64,000 nt of DNA from Mycobacterium alsense (lineage in GTDB: Bacteria > Actinomycetota > Actinomycetes > Mycobacteriales > Mycobacteriaceae). Location of the stretch: the NCBI RefSeq assembly GCF_002086635.1, contig NZ_MVHD01000005.1, positions 1 to 64,000 of the forward strand, read 5' to 3'. The notes under the pieces are model-generated. The model saw only the letters and a program-made list of their open reading frames with translations. It had not been told where the DNA came from and searched no databases. A program made the translations under genes and the position numbers. Shown piece by piece: positions 9,961 through 17,581 of the stretch (within the stretch, counting starts at the first letter, position 1; each line of letters opens with the position of its first letter).

Positions 9961-10382
9961 GTCTGTTCCTTCCAGAAATCGGCGAGACCGGCACGGACGG
10001 CGTCCACGTCGTCCGGTGTTCCCATCAGTTCGAAGCGGTAGAGGTAGGGCACGCCGCACTTGCGCGAGATGACGTTGCCCGCGTAGGCGAATTCAGCCCC
10101 GAAGTTGTTGTTGCCCGCGGCGATGACGCCGCGGATCAACGATCGGTTGCGCTCGTTGTTCAAGAACGCGATGACCTGCTTGGGGACATAGCCCCCGGCG
10201 TTGACGTCCGGGGTGGCGTGGCCGCCGCCGTACGTCGGCACGATCAGCACGTACGGCTGATCGACCTCGATGCGCCCGTGCAGCGGTATCCGCGTGGCGG
10301 GAACACCCAGCTTCTGCACGAAGCGGTGGGTGTTCTCCGACACGGAAGAGAAATAGACCAGGTTGCGCCCCCGAACCTCCAT
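9930..10382 (-). CDS. nrdI: Flavodoxin-like NrdI
   Basis: 150 residues. FMN-binding segments are visible as [19 protein letters not shown] (phosphate loop), VPTYGGG, and [12 protein letters not shown]. NrdI supplies the oxidant that assembles the Mn-tyrosyl cofactor of NrdF. It sits between nrdH and nrdE, overlapping nrdE by 31 bp, the standard class Ib arrangement. The length is normal and no defects are seen. Confidence 0.95.
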   Translation of the reverse strand: MEVRGRNLVYFSSVSENTHRFVQKLGVPATRIPLHGRIEVDQPYVLIVPTYGGGHATPDVNAGGYVPKQVIAFLNNERNRSLIRGVIAAGNNNFGAEFAYAGNVISRKCGVPYLYRFELMGTPDDVDAVRAGLADFWKEQTCPQPSLQSL

Positions 10383-10424
10383 GGCGCCGCAACCTCCCTC
10401 CGACTTCTTACTTCGCCCGCCGCG

Positions 10425-10664
10425 TTACGCGCTCAGCACGGCCCCGGCGAGCGCCTTGATGCGGTCGGGCCGGAAACCCGACCAGTGCTCGTTTCCTGCC
10501 ACCACCACCGGGGCCTGCAGGTACCCCAACGCCATCACGTAGTCGCGCGCCTCGGAGTCGAGCGTGATGTCGACCTTCTCGTACGCCAGGCCCTGCTTGT
10601 CCAGCGCCTTGTAGGTGGCGTTGCACTGCACGCATGCCGGCTTGGTGTACACGGTGATGCTCAT
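10425..10664 (-). CDS. nrdH: Glutaredoxin-like NrdH electron donor
   Basis: 79 residues. The redox site is C-V-Q-C at residues 11-14 in VYTKPACVQCNATYK. The C-terminal GNEHWSGFRPDRI is the NrdH hallmark with which thioredoxin reductase and NrdE are recognised. The start is the ATG at 10664 because AAAGGAG stands just upstream and the fold begins at once. It is the first gene of nrdHIE. A long leader (over 200 nt from the NrdR-like boxes to the start) with a strong hairpin precedes it. Confidence 0.95.
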   Translation of the reverse strand: MSITVYTKPACVQCNATYKALDKQGLAYEKVDITLDSEARDYVMALGYLQAPVVVAGNEHWSGFRPDRIKALAGAVLSA

Positions 10665-10839
10665 GGATACCGCTCCTTTGCGGAAGGTGGGACCTCTACG
10701 GACTGGCAACTAATTGGGTACTGCAACAAACTCGGTCATCGCTCTTGTTCAGCGGCCCGTCAGGCTCCCAGATTCCCGTCGTGCGGCCGTCCGGCTCGAA
10801 GCCGCGGGCTTCGGGGCCGTCAAGCCGATTCGGGGAGGT

Positions 10840-10862
10840 CCCCAAGCCCGGCCGGCTTGGGG
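10840..10862 (-). promoter_or_regulatory. Strong hairpin in the nrdH leader
   Basis: CCCCAAGCC-CGGCC-GGCTTGGGG is a perfect 9-bp stem with a 5-nt loop, 176-198 bp before the nrdH start and just inside the predicted transcript after the NrdR-like boxes. It has no U-tract. It could be an attenuator, a stability element, or nothing; only the structure is certain. Confidence 0.45.
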
Positions 10863-10887
10863 ATCTTGGGATCTGCCGGTGCTCGAA

Positions 10888-10935
10888 ACACTACACCTAG
10901 TGGCCGACAAGTTGTCGAGATACAAGATGTTCTGA
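10888..10935 (-). promoter_or_regulatory. Tandem NrdR-like boxes upstream of nrdHIE
   Basis: Box A (10888-10903) ACACTACACCTAGTGG matches the consensus ACACWATATATWGTGT at 12 of 16 positions. Box B (10920-10935) ATACAAGATGTTCTGA matches at about 11. Centres are 32 bp apart, exactly as at nrdF2. The rest of the gene-free stretch 10936-11155 holds no convincing gene; a 101-residue frame there lacks any recognisable feature. Confidence 0.6.
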
Positions 10936-11066
10936 ATAACAATTTTGAAATTCGCTGGTCGCGCGGCATCCGCCGGGCGCGCCACCGGCGTGTCGCAGAT
11001 CACATATCGGCCGACGGGATGCATGCCCACCGGTATATCAGCGGCCACCGACAACCAGCCCGCGGC

Positions 11067-11092
11067 GGTGGCGCCCCGCGGCGCCGGCCACC
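11067..11092 (-). terminator. Hairpin downstream of the FMN reductase gene
   Basis: GGCGCC-CCGC-GGCGCC nested in GGTGGC...GCCACC, 64-89 bp past the stop of the leftward FMN reductase gene. It is very stable but has no U-run, like many mycobacterial terminators. It could end that transcript before the nrdH promoter. Confidence 0.35.
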
Positions 11093-11155
11093 GGCTCGAC
11101 CCTCGCCGCCAGCAAAGCGAGAACCCGGTGGGCTCCCGCCAAACGGCACCCCGAT

Positions 11156-11722
11156 TCAGCCGACCTCGGCGGCGAGCTTGCCCACCACGTCGCGGACGGT
11201 CGCCGAGAGCTCGGCGTGCTCCGCGGGCGGCCTGCCCTCCAGGGTCTTGAACGGCACGGACAGCTTGATCGCCTCGAGCACGCGGGCCCCGGCGATCCCG
11301 AACGACTTGCGCGTCTCGTCATGCGCCCACACCCCGCCGTACCGGCCGAACGACCCGCCGATGACCACCAGGGGCTTGCCCTTCAGCGCGCCGTCGCCGA
11401 AGGGCCGCGACAGCCAGTCGATCGCGTTCTTGACGACCGCGGGAAGGCTGCCGTTGTACTCCGGGGTGACCACCAGGGCGGCGTCGGAGCCGGCCGCCGC
11501 GGTGCGCAGCGCGACCACGGGGGCCGGCGTCGTGGAGCCGGGGCTGACCGCACCGTCGATCTCTTCGTTGTAGAAGGGCACCTCCCCCAGGCCTTCGAAC
11601 ACCGTGACTGTGACGCCGTCGGGGGCCACCGCCGCGGCCAGTTCGGCGATCTGCCGGTTGATCGACGCCGCGCGCAGGCTGCCCACTAACGCCAAGACCT
11701 TGATGTCGGAGTTCTCTGGCAC
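11156..11722 (-). CDS. NADPH-dependent FMN reductase family protein (Rv3054c-like)
   Basis: 188 residues. The flavodoxin-like fold of the azoreductase/chromate reductase group shows as LALVGSLRAASINRQIAELAA (phosphate loop), VTPEYNGSLPAVVKNAIDWLS and VIGGSFGRYGG. It transfers electrons from NADPH to FMN and then to quinones or similar acceptors. I start at GTG 11722, 9 nt after GAAGGGA; a TTG at 11728 is too close to that site. It is divergent from a TetR gene, with a palindrome in between that could control both. The natural substrate is unknown. Confidence 0.88.
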   Translation of the reverse strand: MPENSDIKVLALVGSLRAASINRQIAELAAAVAPDGVTVTVFEGLGEVPFYNEEIDGAVSPGSTTPAPVVALRTAAAGSDAALVVTPEYNGSLPAVVKNAIDWLSRPFGDGALKGKPLVVIGGSFGRYGGVWAHDETRKSFGIAGARVLEAIKLSVPFKTLEGRPPAEHAELSATVRDVVGKLAAEVG

Positions 11723-11766
11723 TGTCAACGTTCCCTTCGGTCGCTGGTCTACATCTTCGCACGATC

Positions 11767-11788
11767 TAACCGGACTACGGTCCGATTA
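11767..11788 (+). promoter_or_regulatory. Operator-like palindrome in FMN reductase/TetR divergent region
   Basis: TAACCGGAC-TACG-GTCCGATTA has 9-bp arms with one mismatch. It lies midway between the two divergent starts, the usual site for a TetR that represses itself and its neighbour. Confidence 0.55.
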
Positions 11789-11813
11789 ATTCCGTCGGCG
11801 CTAAAGTGCAGGA

Positions 11814-12425
11814 GTGAGCGTCGAACGGCTGGACGAGTTGCCCGTCTATGCACCACGGGAGCTCCCCCCAGAGCGTGGTGACGCGGCGCGCAACCGCGCG
11901 CTATTGCTGGATGCCGCCCGCGCCCTGGTCGCCGAGCGCGGCGCGGACGCAGTCACGATGGACGACGTCGCCGCCGCCGCCGGCGTCGGCAAGGGCACGC
12001 TCTTCCGCCGGTTCGGCAGCCGGGCGGGGCTGATGATGGTGCTCCTCGACGAGGACGAGCGCGCCAGCCAGCAGGCCTTCCTGTTCGGCCCGCCACCGCT
12101 CGGGCCCGACGCGCCCCCGCTCGACCGCCTGATCGCGTTCGGCCGCGAGCGGATCCGGTTCGTGCACGCCCACCGCGCCCTGCTGTCGGCGGCCAACGCC
12201 GATCCGCAGAACCGCTACAGCCCGGCCGCCATGGTCCAGCGCACCCACGTCCGCGTGCTGCTGAACCAGGCGCAAACCACCGGCAACCTCGACGCCCAGA
12301 CCGACGCCCTGCTGGCGCTGCTCGACGTCGACTACGTCGAACACCAACTCAGCTACGGCGGCCACACCCTGAAGACGCTCGGCGACGCGTGGGAGAGCGT
12401 GGCGCGCAAGCTGTGCGGGCGATGA
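11814..12425 (+). CDS. TetR-family regulator (Rv3055-like)
   Basis: 203 residues, GTG start, with TAAAGT 6 nt upstream as a likely -10 (near-leaderless). DNA-binding part: RALLLDAARALVAERGADAVTMDDVAAAAGVGKGTLFRRFGSRAGL, about residues 28-73. It is divergent from the FMN reductase and its stop overlaps the dinP start (ATGA), so regulator and error-prone polymerase are co-translated. The palindrome 11767-11788 is its probable operator. Whether dinP is therefore inducible by the TetR ligand is an inference worth testing. Confidence 0.87.
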   Translation: MSVERLDELPVYAPRELPPERGDAARNRALLLDAARALVAERGADAVTMDDVAAAAGVGKGTLFRRFGSRAGLMMVLLDEDERASQQAFLFGPPPLGPDAPPLDRLIAFGRERIRFVHAHRALLSAANADPQNRYSPAAMVQRTHVRVLLNQAQTTGNLDAQTDALLALLDVDYVEHQLSYGGHTLKTLGDAWESVARKLCGR

Positions 12426-13462
12426 CGACCTGGGTCCTGCACGTCGACCTCGACCAATTCCTGGCGTCCGTCGAGCTGCGCCGCCACCCCGAACTGGCCG
12501 GGCTGCCGGTGATCGTCGGCGGCAGCGGCGACCCGACCGAACCGCGCAAGGTCGTCACGTGCGCCTCCTATGAGGCGCGGGAATTCGGTGTGCGCGCGGG
12601 CATGCCGCTGCGCACCGCGGCGCGCCGCTGCCCCCCCAACTCGGGGGTGACCTTCCTACCGTCGGACCCGGCGGCCTACGACGCGGCCTCCGACGAGGTG
12701 ATGGCGCTGTTGCGCGACCTGGGCTACCCGGTGGAGGTGTGGGGCTGGGACGAGGCCTACGTCGGCGTCACCGCGGACGATCCGGTCGAGGTGGCCGAAC
12801 GGATCCGGGCGGTCGTCTCCTCGGAAACCGGGTTGTCGTGCTCGGTCGGCATCAGCGACAACAAGCAGCGGGCCAAAGTGGCCACCGGCTTCGCGAAACC
12901 GGACGGCGTGTTTGTGCTCACCGACGCGAACTGGATGGCCGTGATGGGCGACCGGCCGGTCGACGCGCTGTGGGGCGTGGGTCCCAAGACGGCGAAAAAG
13001 CTTGCCTCGCTTGGGATAACGACGGTGCGGGAACTTGCGCACAGCGACGCGGAGTCGCTGACGTCGGAGTTCGGCCCGCGCACCGGCCTGTGGCTGCTGC
13101 TGCTGGCCAAGGGCGGCGGCGACAGCGACGTCAGCGCCGAGCCCTGGGTCCCCCGCTCGCGCAGCCACGTCGTCACTTTCCCGCGCGACCTCACCGATCG
13201 CGCCGAAATGGACGCCGCGGTAACGCAATTGGCGCGCCAGGCGCTGGACGACGTGCTGGCGGGCGGGCGGATCGTCACCCGCGTCGCGGTCACCGTGCGG
13301 ACCGCGACGTTCTACACCCGCACCAAGATCCGCAAGCTGCCCGCGCCCACCACCGACGCCGGCGCCATCACCGACGCGGCGCTGCGCCTGCTGGACCTCT
13401 TCGACCTCGACCGGCCGGTGCGGTTACTCGGGGTGCGACTCGAGCTGGCGATGCCGCAATAG
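12422..13462 (+). CDS. dinP: Y-family DNA polymerase IV (DinB2/DinP)
   Basis: 346 residues, the length of recalled Rv3056. Catalytic metal residues are visible in HVDLDQFLASVE (first Asp), and WGWDEAYV (the usual YSxDE region). CASYEAREFGVRAGMPLRTA is the nucleotide-binding finger, and LWGVGPKTAKKLASLGITTV the helix-hairpin-helix. It performs low-fidelity lesion bypass. The start ATG 12422 overlaps the TetR stop. Mycobacterial DinB2 lacks a beta-clamp motif; none of the usual C-terminal type is evident here. Downstream lies the tandem repeat. Confidence 0.93.
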   Translation: MTTWVLHVDLDQFLASVELRRHPELAGLPVIVGGSGDPTEPRKVVTCASYEAREFGVRAGMPLRTAARRCPPNSGVTFLPSDPAAYDAASDEVMALLRDLGYPVEVWGWDEAYVGVTADDPVEVAERIRAVVSSETGLSCSVGISDNKQRAKVATGFAKPDGVFVLTDANWMAVMGDRPVDALWGVGPKTAKKLASLGITTVRELAHSDAESLTSEFGPRTGLWLLLLAKGGGDSDVSAEPWVPRSRSHVVTFPRDLTDRAEMDAAVTQLARQALDDVLAGGRIVTRVAVTVRTATFYTRTKIRKLPAPTTDAGAITDAALRLLDLFDLDRPVRLLGVRLELAMPQ

Positions 13463-13469
13463 CGGCGGG

Positions 13470-13759
13470 CTAGGTCTGATCGCCCGCCTCCTCCTCACGC
13501 CGCTTCGCGGCCTGCATCGTCACCGGGCTAGGTCCGATCGCCCGATTCCTCCTCACGCCGCTTCGCGGCCTGCATCGTCACCGGGCTAGATCTGATTACC
13601 CGCCTCCTCCTCACGCCGCTTCGCGGCCTGCATCGTCGGCGGGCTAGGTCCGATCGCCCGATTCCTCCTCACGCCGCTTCGCGGCCTGCATCGTCACCGG
13701 GCTAGGTCCGATCGCCCGATTCCTCCTCACGCCGCTTCGCGGCCTGCATCGTCACCGGG
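13470..13759 (-). repeat. 58-bp tandem repeat (5 copies) made of an SDR gene's 3' end
   Basis: Units begin at 13470, 13528, 13586, 13644 and 13702, exactly 58 bp apart; copies 2, 4 and 5 start identically and copies 1 and 3 carry a few substitutions. The last copy is the real C-terminal end and stop codon of the SDR gene, so its tail has been copied four times downstream. Each unit holds a GCCGC-TTC-GCGGC hairpin and, on the minus strand, a GAGGAGG purine run. 58 is not a multiple of 3, so copies rotate frame. This looks like a mycobacterial VNTR locus. Confidence 0.92.
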
Positions 13760-14616
13760 CTGGGCCGCAGCGCCCGCGTGAAGATGCGGTTCACCTGACG
13801 CATCGCCACGCTGTAGGGCCACCAGGCCAGCCGCTTGAACGCGTACAGCGCCCGGATGTCCGAAGACGTGTAGATGAGGTAGCGGTTCTTGGCGACGCCG
13901 GCCAGGATCTTCTCGGCCGCCCGCTCCGGCGACACGGCGTGACCGCTGAACCGGTCCACCCAGCGGGCCACGTGGGGGTCCTCGCGGTCGACGCCGGCGA
14001 TCTCGACCGTGTTCACCAGCGGCGTCCTGACCGCGCCCGGCACCACCACCGACACCCCGATGCGGTGGGAGGCCAGGTCGAAGCGCAGTACCTCCGAAAG
14101 GCCCCGCAGCCCGTACTTGCTCGCGCTGTAGGCGGCGTGCCACGGCAGCGCGACCAGCCCGGCCGCCGAGGACACGTTGACCACATGCCCGCCGCGCCCG
14201 GCCGCCACCATCGGCGGGACGAACGTCTCGATGACGTGGATCGGGCCCATCAGGTTGATCGCGATCATCTTGCGCCACTGCTCGTGGGTCAGCCGGTCCA
14301 CGGTGCCCCAGGCCGATACGCCGGCGATGTTGAGCACGACGTCCATGCTCGGGTGTTCGGCGTGGATCGCGTCGGCGAACGCCGCCACCTGGTCGTAGTC
14401 GGCGACGTCCAGGCTGCGGTGCGCGGGCACCCTCGCGCCCAGAGCGCGGGCGTCGGCCACGGTCAGTTCCAGACCTTCCGCGTTGCGGTCGGTCAGATAC
14501 AGCTCGGCACCCTGCGCGGCCAACCGCAGGGCGGTCGCGCGGCCGATGCCGCTGGCCGCGCCGGTGACGAGGCACCGCTTGCCCGCGTAGTAGCGTCCGG
14601 ATCCCTTTGGCGCCAT
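13702..14616 (-). CDS. Short-chain dehydrogenase/reductase (Rv3057c-like)
   Basis: 304 residues. Cofactor motif TGAASGIG near residue 20, NIAGVS around 98, catalytic Ser in VSSAAG, and YxxxK as YSASK. The C-terminal hydrophobic stretch LYAFKRLAWWPYSVAMRQV may attach it to membrane. The tail QAAKRREEESGDRT lies in the 58-bp repeat and could vary with copy number changes. A TetR gene lies upstream on the same strand, after an 18-bp gap, so both probably share a transcript divergent from cyp136. The substrate is unknown; lipid or steroid alcohols are plausible given the P450 next door. Confidence 0.88.
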   Translation of the reverse strand: MAPKGSGRYYAGKRCLVTGAASGIGRATALRLAAQGAELYLTDRNAEGLELTVADARALGARVPAHRSLDVADYDQVAAFADAIHAEHPSMDVVLNIAGVSAWGTVDRLTHEQWRKMIAINLMGPIHVIETFVPPMVAAGRGGHVVNVSSAAGLVALPWHAAYSASKYGLRGLSEVLRFDLASHRIGVSVVVPGAVRTPLVNTVEIAGVDREDPHVARWVDRFSGHAVSPERAAEKILAGVAKNRYLIYTSSDIRALYAFKRLAWWPYSVAMRQVNRIFTRALRPSPVTMQAAKRREEESGDRT

Positions 14617-14634
14617 GGCCGTGACCCTACCGCG

Positions 14635-15297
14635 TTACTTCGGGGCCCCACCCCACAGCGAATGCAGCCAGAGCTGCTCGAGCACGCGCACCCGGCGCTC
14701 GGCATCGTCCTCGCCGTCTCCGTCGTGCCCGCCAACCATGATCGGGTCGCCCGTCAAGACCATCGCGGTGGTGCCCGCCAATGTGCGCACCAGGGTGGGG
14801 ATGTCGTCGCTGATCGGGTTGGCGGTGCCGGCCCTCATCTCGGCGTCGACGACGTCGGCGATCTCGCGCAGCACCACCTCGAACTGCTGCTCGAGGATGT
14901 CGCGGATCTCGGCGTCGGTGTAGCGGGCGGCGTTGCAGGCCGCCACGACCGGGTCGTTGTGCGCGTAGACGGCGGCTGCGCTGCGAACCATCCGCTTGGC
15001 GAACTGCTCGGGCGACTCTCCCGGCTGGCGCGGGGCGAAATACTGGGTGAGCTCCTCGAGCTCTTGGGTGGCCTCCGCGACGATCTGGGCGAGCACCGCG
15101 TACTTGGAGTCGAAGTAGAAGTAGAACCCCGATCGGGCGACCCCCGCCCGCTGGCTGATGGTGCTGACCGACAGCTCAGCGAACGGCTTTTCCTCGAGGA
15201 GGTCGCGGACGGCCTGCATGATCGCCTGCCGGTGCTTGTCGCCGCGCCGGCGGCCGCCCGGTTCCCCGGGCTCCGGGGTGGCGGCGTGGGTGCTCAC
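14635..15297 (-). CDS. TetR-family regulator (Rv3058c-like)
   Basis: 220 residues from GTG 15297. HTH: AIMQAVRDLLEEKPFAELSVSTISQRAGVARSGFYFYFDSKYAVL. I rejected the longer frame to 15387 because its extra 30 residues overlie promoter and operator sequence and the recalled orthologue is about 216 residues. It is divergent from cyp136 and upstream of the SDR, and two TGAC-N4-GTCA sites lie in the gap, so it likely controls both sides. The effector is presumably the P450 substrate or a related lipid, which is inference. Confidence 0.88.
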   Translation of the reverse strand: MSTHAATPEPGEPGGRRRGDKHRQAIMQAVRDLLEEKPFAELSVSTISQRAGVARSGFYFYFDSKYAVLAQIVAEATQELEELTQYFAPRQPGESPEQFAKRMVRSAAAVYAHNDPVVAACNAARYTDAEIRDILEQQFEVVLREIADVVDAEMRAGTANPISDDIPTLVRTLAGTTAMVLTGDPIMVGGHDGDGEDDAERRVRVLEQLWLHSLWGGAPK

Positions 15298-15334
15298 GCC
15301 CTTGACCTTGCACCACACCACGGGAAAAGCAAAC

Positions 15335-15384
15335 TTGACAGCCGTCAACTTTTTCCAAAGGATAGAGCCAGTGACCGTTGTCAC
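15335..15384 (+). promoter_or_regulatory. Two TGAC-N4-GTCA operators between TetR and cyp136
   Basis: Site 1 (15335-15348) is TTGAC-AGCC-GTCAA and site 2 (15371-15384) is GTGAC-CGTT-GTCAC, both perfect 5+4+5 repeats of the same core. They are 36 bp apart centre to centre, between the divergent starts at 15297 and 15421. Confidence 0.6.
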
Positions 15385-15420
15385 CATCCCGGGCTTGCAC
15401 GAGAGCGCAAAGGAGCGTCA

Positions 15421-16902
15421 ATGGCCGCGACGATCAGCACCCCGCACTACCTGCTCGACCAGGCGCGGCGCCGATTGACCCCGTCGTTCAACAACTTTCC
15501 CGGCATGGGCCTGGTGGAACGCAGGCTGCTGGACACCCAGTTCCCCGAGCACAAGCTCGCCGACCCGCCGCCGGGCAGCGACCTCAAGCCGGTCCTCGGC
15601 GACGCGGGCCTGCCGATCCTCGGGCACATCATCGAGATGTTGCGCGGCGGGCCCGATTACCTGTTGCACCTGTACCGGACCAAGGGTCCGGTGGTGTTTG
15701 GTGACTCGCCGGTGCTGCCGGGCGTCGCGGCGCTGGGCCCCGACGCCGCGCAGGTCATCTACTCCAACCGCAACAAGGACTACTCGCAGCAGGGCTGGGT
15801 CCCGGTGATCGGGCCGTTCTTCCACCGCGGGTTGATGCTGCTCGACTTCGAGGAGCACATGTTCCACCGGCGGATCATGCAGGAGGCGTTCGTGCGCCCC
15901 CGGCTGGTCTCCTACGTCGAGCAGATGGACGGCGTCGTGACGAAGACCGTCGCCAACGACTGGGTCGTCAACGACGCGCGCTTCCTGCTCTATCCGGCGA
16001 TGAGGGAGCTCACGCTCGACATCGCCTCGATGGTGTTCATGGGCCACGAGCCGGGCACCGACCGCGAGCTGGTGACCAAGGTGAACAAGGCGTTCATCGT
16101 CACCACCCGCGCCGGCAACGCGATCATCCGCACCAGCGTCCCGCCGTTCACCTGGTGGCGCGGCCTCAAGGCGCGCGAACTGCTGGAGAACTACTTCCGC
16201 GAGCGGGTCAAGGAGCAGCGCGGCAAGGACGGCAACGACCTGCTGTCGGTGCTGTGCCGCACCGAGGACGAGGACGGCAACAGCTTCTCCGACGAGGACA
16301 TCGTCAACCACATGATCTTTTTGATGATGGCCGCGCACGACACGTCGACGTCGACCGCGACGACGATGATCTACCAGCTGGCCGCCCACCCGGAGTGGCA
16401 GGAGCGGTGCCGCGACGAGTCCGACCGCCTCGGCGACGGCCCGCTCGACATCGAGTCCCTGGAGAAGCTGGAGTCGCTGGACCTGGTGATGAACGAGTCG
16501 ATCCGGCTGGTCACCCCGGTGCAGTGGGCGATGCGCCAGACGGTGCGCGACACGGATCTGCTGGGCTACTACATCCCGAAGGGCACCAACGTCATCGCCT
16601 ATCCCGGCATGAACCACCGGCTGCCCGAACTGTGGACGGACCCGCTGAAATTCGACCCGGATCGGTTCACCGAGCCGCGCAACGAGCACAAGCGGCACCG
16701 CTACGCGTTCACCCCGTTCGGCGGCGGCGCGCACAAGTGCATCGGAATGGTATTCGGGCAGTTGGAGATCAAGACGATCCTGCACCGCCTGCTGCGCAAG
16801 TATCAGCTCGAGCTGCCCCGCCCCGGCTACCAGGCCGAGTGGGACTACGGGGGCATGCCGGTGCCCAAGGACGGCATGCCGATCGTGTTGCGCCCGCTGT
16901 AG
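15421..16902 (+). CDS. cyp136: Cytochrome P450 CYP136
   Basis: 493 residues. I-helix oxygen-binding motif AAHDTSTST near residue 305, ExxR as ESIR, and the haem loop FGGGAHKCIG with the thiolate ligand at Cys440. The length and order match recalled Rv3059 (CYP136, a relative of CYP51). It hydroxylates an unknown, probably lipid-like, substrate using ferredoxin-delivered electrons; no ferredoxin gene is adjacent. ATG start with AAAGGAG 7 nt upstream. It is divergent from TetR with two operators between. Confidence 0.94.
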   Translation: MAATISTPHYLLDQARRRLTPSFNNFPGMGLVERRLLDTQFPEHKLADPPPGSDLKPVLGDAGLPILGHIIEMLRGGPDYLLHLYRTKGPVVFGDSPVLPGVAALGPDAAQVIYSNRNKDYSQQGWVPVIGPFFHRGLMLLDFEEHMFHRRIMQEAFVRPRLVSYVEQMDGVVTKTVANDWVVNDARFLLYPAMRELTLDIASMVFMGHEPGTDRELVTKVNKAFIVTTRAGNAIIRTSVPPFTWWRGLKARELLENYFRERVKEQRGKDGNDLLSVLCRTEDEDGNSFSDEDIVNHMIFLMMAAHDTSTSTATTMIYQLAAHPEWQERCRDESDRLGDGPLDIESLEKLESLDLVMNESIRLVTPVQWAMRQTVRDTDLLGYYIPKGTNVIAYPGMNHRLPELWTDPLKFDPDRFTEPRNEHKRHRYAFTPFGGGAHKCIGMVFGQLEIKTILHRLLRKYQLELPRPGYQAEWDYGGMPVPKDGMPIVLRPL

Positions 16903-16933
16903 TTTCCGCCTTCCCCCGCGCGGGCGGGTGCAA

Positions 16934-17437
16934 CTATGCCAGCAGCCGGTTGGCGCACGCGACCACCGCGCGCAGCGCCGACTGCGTCGGGTCCTCCGAC
17001 CAGCCCATCGCCCACTCCGCCCGAATCCCGTTGCTGCCACGGATGAAAGTGGCGGTGATCCCGTCCGAGCGCATCTGGTGGAATCGCAGTGTCTCCACCG
17101 TGATCCCGCGCTCGTGCAGCATCGCGGTGAGGGCGGCGATCGGGCCGCCGGCGGCGGCGGTCGAGGTGCTGATGTGATCGCCGACGGCGATCATGGCGCG
17201 AAAGTTGCGGGCCTGGGGACCGAGCCGCCCGGCGGGCCGGTCGGTGTCGGTGCAGGCCCATTGCCCCAGTCGCACCGGGCCGGCGGCCTGGCCGTAGGCC
17301 GCGACGAAGCTCTCCCAGGGCATCGCGCCGGCCTCCTCGCGCAGCCCACGCGGCAACGCGGCGCCGAAGTGGTGCAGAAACCAGGTGGCGGCGGTGGCAT
17401 TCGAAAGGGGTTTCGAAACAAGCTGCGAAACAAGCAT
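16934..17437 (-). CDS. Orphan LeuA-type allosteric (regulatory) domain protein
   Basis: 167 residues. The C-terminal half resembles the leucine-binding/dimerisation domain of 2-isopropylmalate synthase: LRFHQMRSDGITATFIRG, then GIRAEWAMGWSEDPTQSALRAVVACANRLLA, which parallels the closing helix of LeuA. The TIM-barrel catalytic domain is absent, so it cannot condense acetyl-CoA; it may sense a branched-chain amino acid or modulate another LeuA. The upstream region carries a short leader ORF with tandem rare Leu codons and competing hairpins, which fits an amino-acid-linked role. The family assignment rests on residue-pattern recall and should be tested with a profile search. Confidence 0.6.
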   Translation of the reverse strand: MLVSQLVSKPLSNATAATWFLHHFGAALPRGLREEAGAMPWESFVAAYGQAAGPVRLGQWACTDTDRPAGRLGPQARNFRAMIAVGDHISTSTAAAGGPIAALTAMLHERGITVETLRFHQMRSDGITATFIRGSNGIRAEWAMGWSEDPTQSALRAVVACANRLLA

Positions 17438-17482
17438 GGTGTCGGTCTTCTCTGGTCAGCAGGTGACCGACGGCAGTAGCTT

Positions 17483-17524
17483 CCGACCCACAGCGGGGGG
17501 TCGGTCTCGGATCAGACCCCGCTG
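17483..17524 (-). promoter_or_regulatory. Mutually exclusive hairpins: candidate attenuator
   Basis: Hairpin B: CCGACCC (17483-17489) pairs with GGGTCGG (17498-17504). Hairpin A: CAGCGGGG (17491-17498) pairs with CCCCGCTG (17517-17524). They share bases 17491-17504 so cannot both form. Hairpin A covers the end and stop codon of the leader ORF, where a stalled or finishing ribosome would decide which forms. No U-tract follows. Confidence 0.55.
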
Positions 17525-17574
17525 CGGGTGCTGGCTACTACGGCCTTCTTGAAGGCACGCTGAAGAAGACGCAC
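17512..17574 (-). CDS. Putative 20-residue leader peptide upstream of LeuA-domain gene
   Basis: GTG start, then RLLQRAFKKAVVASTRSGV and TGA. The two consecutive leucines are CTT-CTT, a codon that is scarce in this GC-rich genome, and there are paired Val codons (GTA-GTA). A TATCGT -10 element stands 7 nt before the GTG, so the message would be leaderless and begin with this peptide. Its stop lies inside hairpin A and the downstream gene carries a leucine-domain-like fold. This is the classic layout of transcription attenuation by translation of a leader peptide. Expression of the peptide is not proven. Confidence 0.5.
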   Translation of the reverse strand: MRLLQRAFKKAVVASTRSGV

Positions 17575-17581
17575 GAGCGAG

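Noticed and set aside
10749..11054. 101-residue minus-strand ORF in the nrdH upstream region
   Set aside because: No domain, poor RBS, and it overlaps the NrdR-like boxes and leader hairpin; better explained as non-coding.
13470..13759. CRISPR array
   Set aside because: The 58-bp units are contiguous without spacers and derive from coding sequence, so this is a tandem repeat.
13939..15420. Long frame fused upstream of CYP136
   Set aside because: It runs antisense to the SDR and TetR genes and over the operators; P450 length and RBS place the start at 15421.
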